From contig CAVPBZ010000007.1 of assembly GCA_963702235.1 (NCBI GenBank), positions 186,001-250,000 of the forward strand: a stretch of DNA of 64,000 nt. Reading direction: 5' to 3'. Of this stretch, positions 63,263 to 64,000 are shown piece after piece. A program made the position numbers and the translations under genes. The stretch is from PALSA-505 sp963702235 (lineage in GTDB: Bacteria; Actinomycetota; Actinomycetes; Streptosporangiales; Streptosporangiaceae). A model generated the notes under the pieces. It made no database searches. It worked only from the letters and a program-made list of their open reading frames with translations, and was not told the DNA's origin. Each line of letters begins with the position of its first letter. Position 1 is the first letter of the stretch.

Positions 63263-63274
63263 CTACATATGTAG
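63263..63274. promoter_or_regulatory. Palindrome CTACATATGTAG, candidate PadR operator
   Basis: Perfect 12-bp palindrome nine bases before the padR start, in an AT-rich patch within very GC-rich DNA. The ACAT/ATGT character matches known PadR sites; autoregulation is inferred. Confidence 0.6.
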
Positions 63275-63283
63275 AATGGGGGT

Positions 63284-63619
63284 GTGAAGATGACCGTGCC
63301 GCTGGAGCGCGTGCTGCGGGCGTTCCTGGACGATCCCGCCGCGCCTCGCTACGGCTACGACCTGATGAAGGCGGCCAGCCTGCAAAGCGGCACCCTGTAT
63401 CCGCTGCTGGCCCGCCTCGAACAGCAGAAACTGGTCGCTTCCGCGTGGGAGACCCCGCAGCAGGAGGGGCAGCGGCCCAGAAAGTACTACCGGCTGACCG
63501 GTGAGGGCATCCGGGTCGCCCGGCTGGAGCTCGCGCGAGCCCTCCGGCGCCAGCCCGCGTCGGGCCGCCTGCGCCGCCCGGGCCACCCAGGCCAGCTGGC
63601 ACCAGGGAGCACGGGATGA
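63284..63619 (+). CDS. PadR-family regulator (short form)
   Basis: 111 residues from GTG 63284 (ATG at 63290 also possible). Winged helix with RVLRAFLDDPAAPRYGYDLM, LQSGTLYPLLARLEQQKLV and PRKYYRLTGEGIRVARLEL, with no long C-terminal arm, so the short PadR-s2 type. The stop overlaps the next ATG (ATGA), coupling it to the membrane-protein gene. Confidence 0.92.
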   Translation: MKMTVPLERVLRAFLDDPAAPRYGYDLMKAASLQSGTLYPLLARLEQQKLVASAWETPQQEGQRPRKYYRLTGEGIRVARLELARALRRQPASGRLRRPGHPGQLAPGSTG

Positions 63620-64000
63620 GGGCTGAGCGCGCCCTGTTGCGCACCGGCGAGTACCTGGTGGGCTGGGCCTGCCGTCGCCTGCCGCGCGAGATCCGAGATG
63701 AGCGCTACCGTGAATGGGCGGCCGAGCTGCCTGTCATCTTGCATGATCCCGAGATCAGGCTCGCCCCGCATCGCGCCGTCCGCATGCTCGGCTACGCGGC
63801 GGACACCCTACGGGCCACCGCTCTGCCGCCTGGCCAGCCTCGCCGCCGAGCGGCCCCCTGGACGCCACTGCTCGGACCGCTCCTCATCGCCGGCCTGGCG
63901 GTCGTCGCCGGGAGCGGCTGGGAGACGGCGCGGGCTCCAGGACACGGGGTGAACTATCTGGTGCTGGCGTGGTCCCTCTGCCTCGTGGCCTGGGCTATCA
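63616..64000 (+). CDS. Membrane protein coupled to PadR, 3' end outside window
   Basis: 128 codons are visible from ATG 63616. A soluble N-terminal part (RLPREIRDERYREWAAELPV) precedes a first membrane helix (LLGPLLIAGLAVVAG) and a second (LVLAWSLCLVAWAI) that is cut by the edge. Such PadR-partner membrane proteins are frequent in actinobacteria. Function unknown. Confidence 0.75.
   Translation, partial: MRAERALLRTGEYLVGWACRRLPREIRDERYREWAAELPVILHDPEIRLAPHRAVRMLGYAADTLRATALPPGQPRRRAAPWTPLLGPLLIAGLAVVAGSGWETARAPGHGVNYLVLAWSLCLVAWAI

Overview
The window is very GC-rich, uses GTG starts often, and carries F420-type split-barrel oxidoreductases, a mycofactocin-coupled dehydrogenase, a class F sortase, a DUF222/HNH endonuclease and PadR regulators. 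Together these point to a soil actinomycete (Actinomycetota, possibly Streptosporangiales-like); the species cannot be named from the sequence. No rRNA, tRNA, CRISPR array, phage or intact insertion sequence was seen.

Layout. 1-5.4 kb: secreted or surface proteins (sedolisin protease cut by the left edge, a broken membrane protein, a DUF4397 surface protein and its sortase). 5.4-15.5 kb: redox and housekeeping genes (TlpA-like thioredoxin, selD, GNAT, metallo-beta-lactamase/rhodanese, exonuclease III, ECF sigma factor with a VOC protein, MarR facing a flavoprotein, PPOX, mycofactocin SDR). 16.4-23.6 kb: two ABC export modules, one with a TetR gene and one with a PadR gene, separated by RNase HI and a DUF998 protein. 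23.6-31.1 kb: AceE-like E1 enzyme, GH3 hydrolase, small membrane proteins, a second PPOX, a decayed alpha/beta hydrolase and dihydroxy-acid dehydratase. 31.2-34.7 kb: a signalling group made of a UBP zinc finger, a cyclic-nucleotide-domain histidine kinase and a receiver fused to a flavoreductase. 34.9-38.1 kb: Ohr, aldo/keto reductase, a 5'-truncated acyl-CoA dehydrogenase and an HdeD-like protein.

The most interesting block is 38.9-52.1 kb, all on the minus strand. It is a two-part nitrogen island. The urease operon ureA-B-C-F-G-D (52066 to 47475) is followed 77 bp later by a Nit1C-type cluster of the MSMEG_0565-0572/Sll0783-0787 families: flavoprotein, amidohydrolase, Sll0783-like protein, radical SAM enzyme, fused GNAT-AIR synthase, nitrilase, a second nitrilase homologue lacking the catalytic Cys and Glu, and a glycosyltransferase. 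Nit1C is linked in the literature to nitrile and cyanide nitrogen use. The adjacency suggests that nitrogen from nitriles and urea is handled together; that link is inference.

52.3-64 kb: GH25 lysozyme, an acidic disordered protein, a large indolepyruvate ferredoxin oxidoreductase, a mycodextranase-like secreted hydrolase, a DUF222/HNH gene, a GntR regulator and a PadR/membrane-protein pair cut by the right edge.

Caution: at least ten genes or gene ends switch frame while the protein sequence stays recognisable on both sides. Many cases are repaired by adding one G or C, so consensus error is a strong alternative to true pseudogenes. The alpha/beta hydrolase (missing core) and the acyl-CoA dehydrogenase (missing N-terminus) look genuinely damaged.
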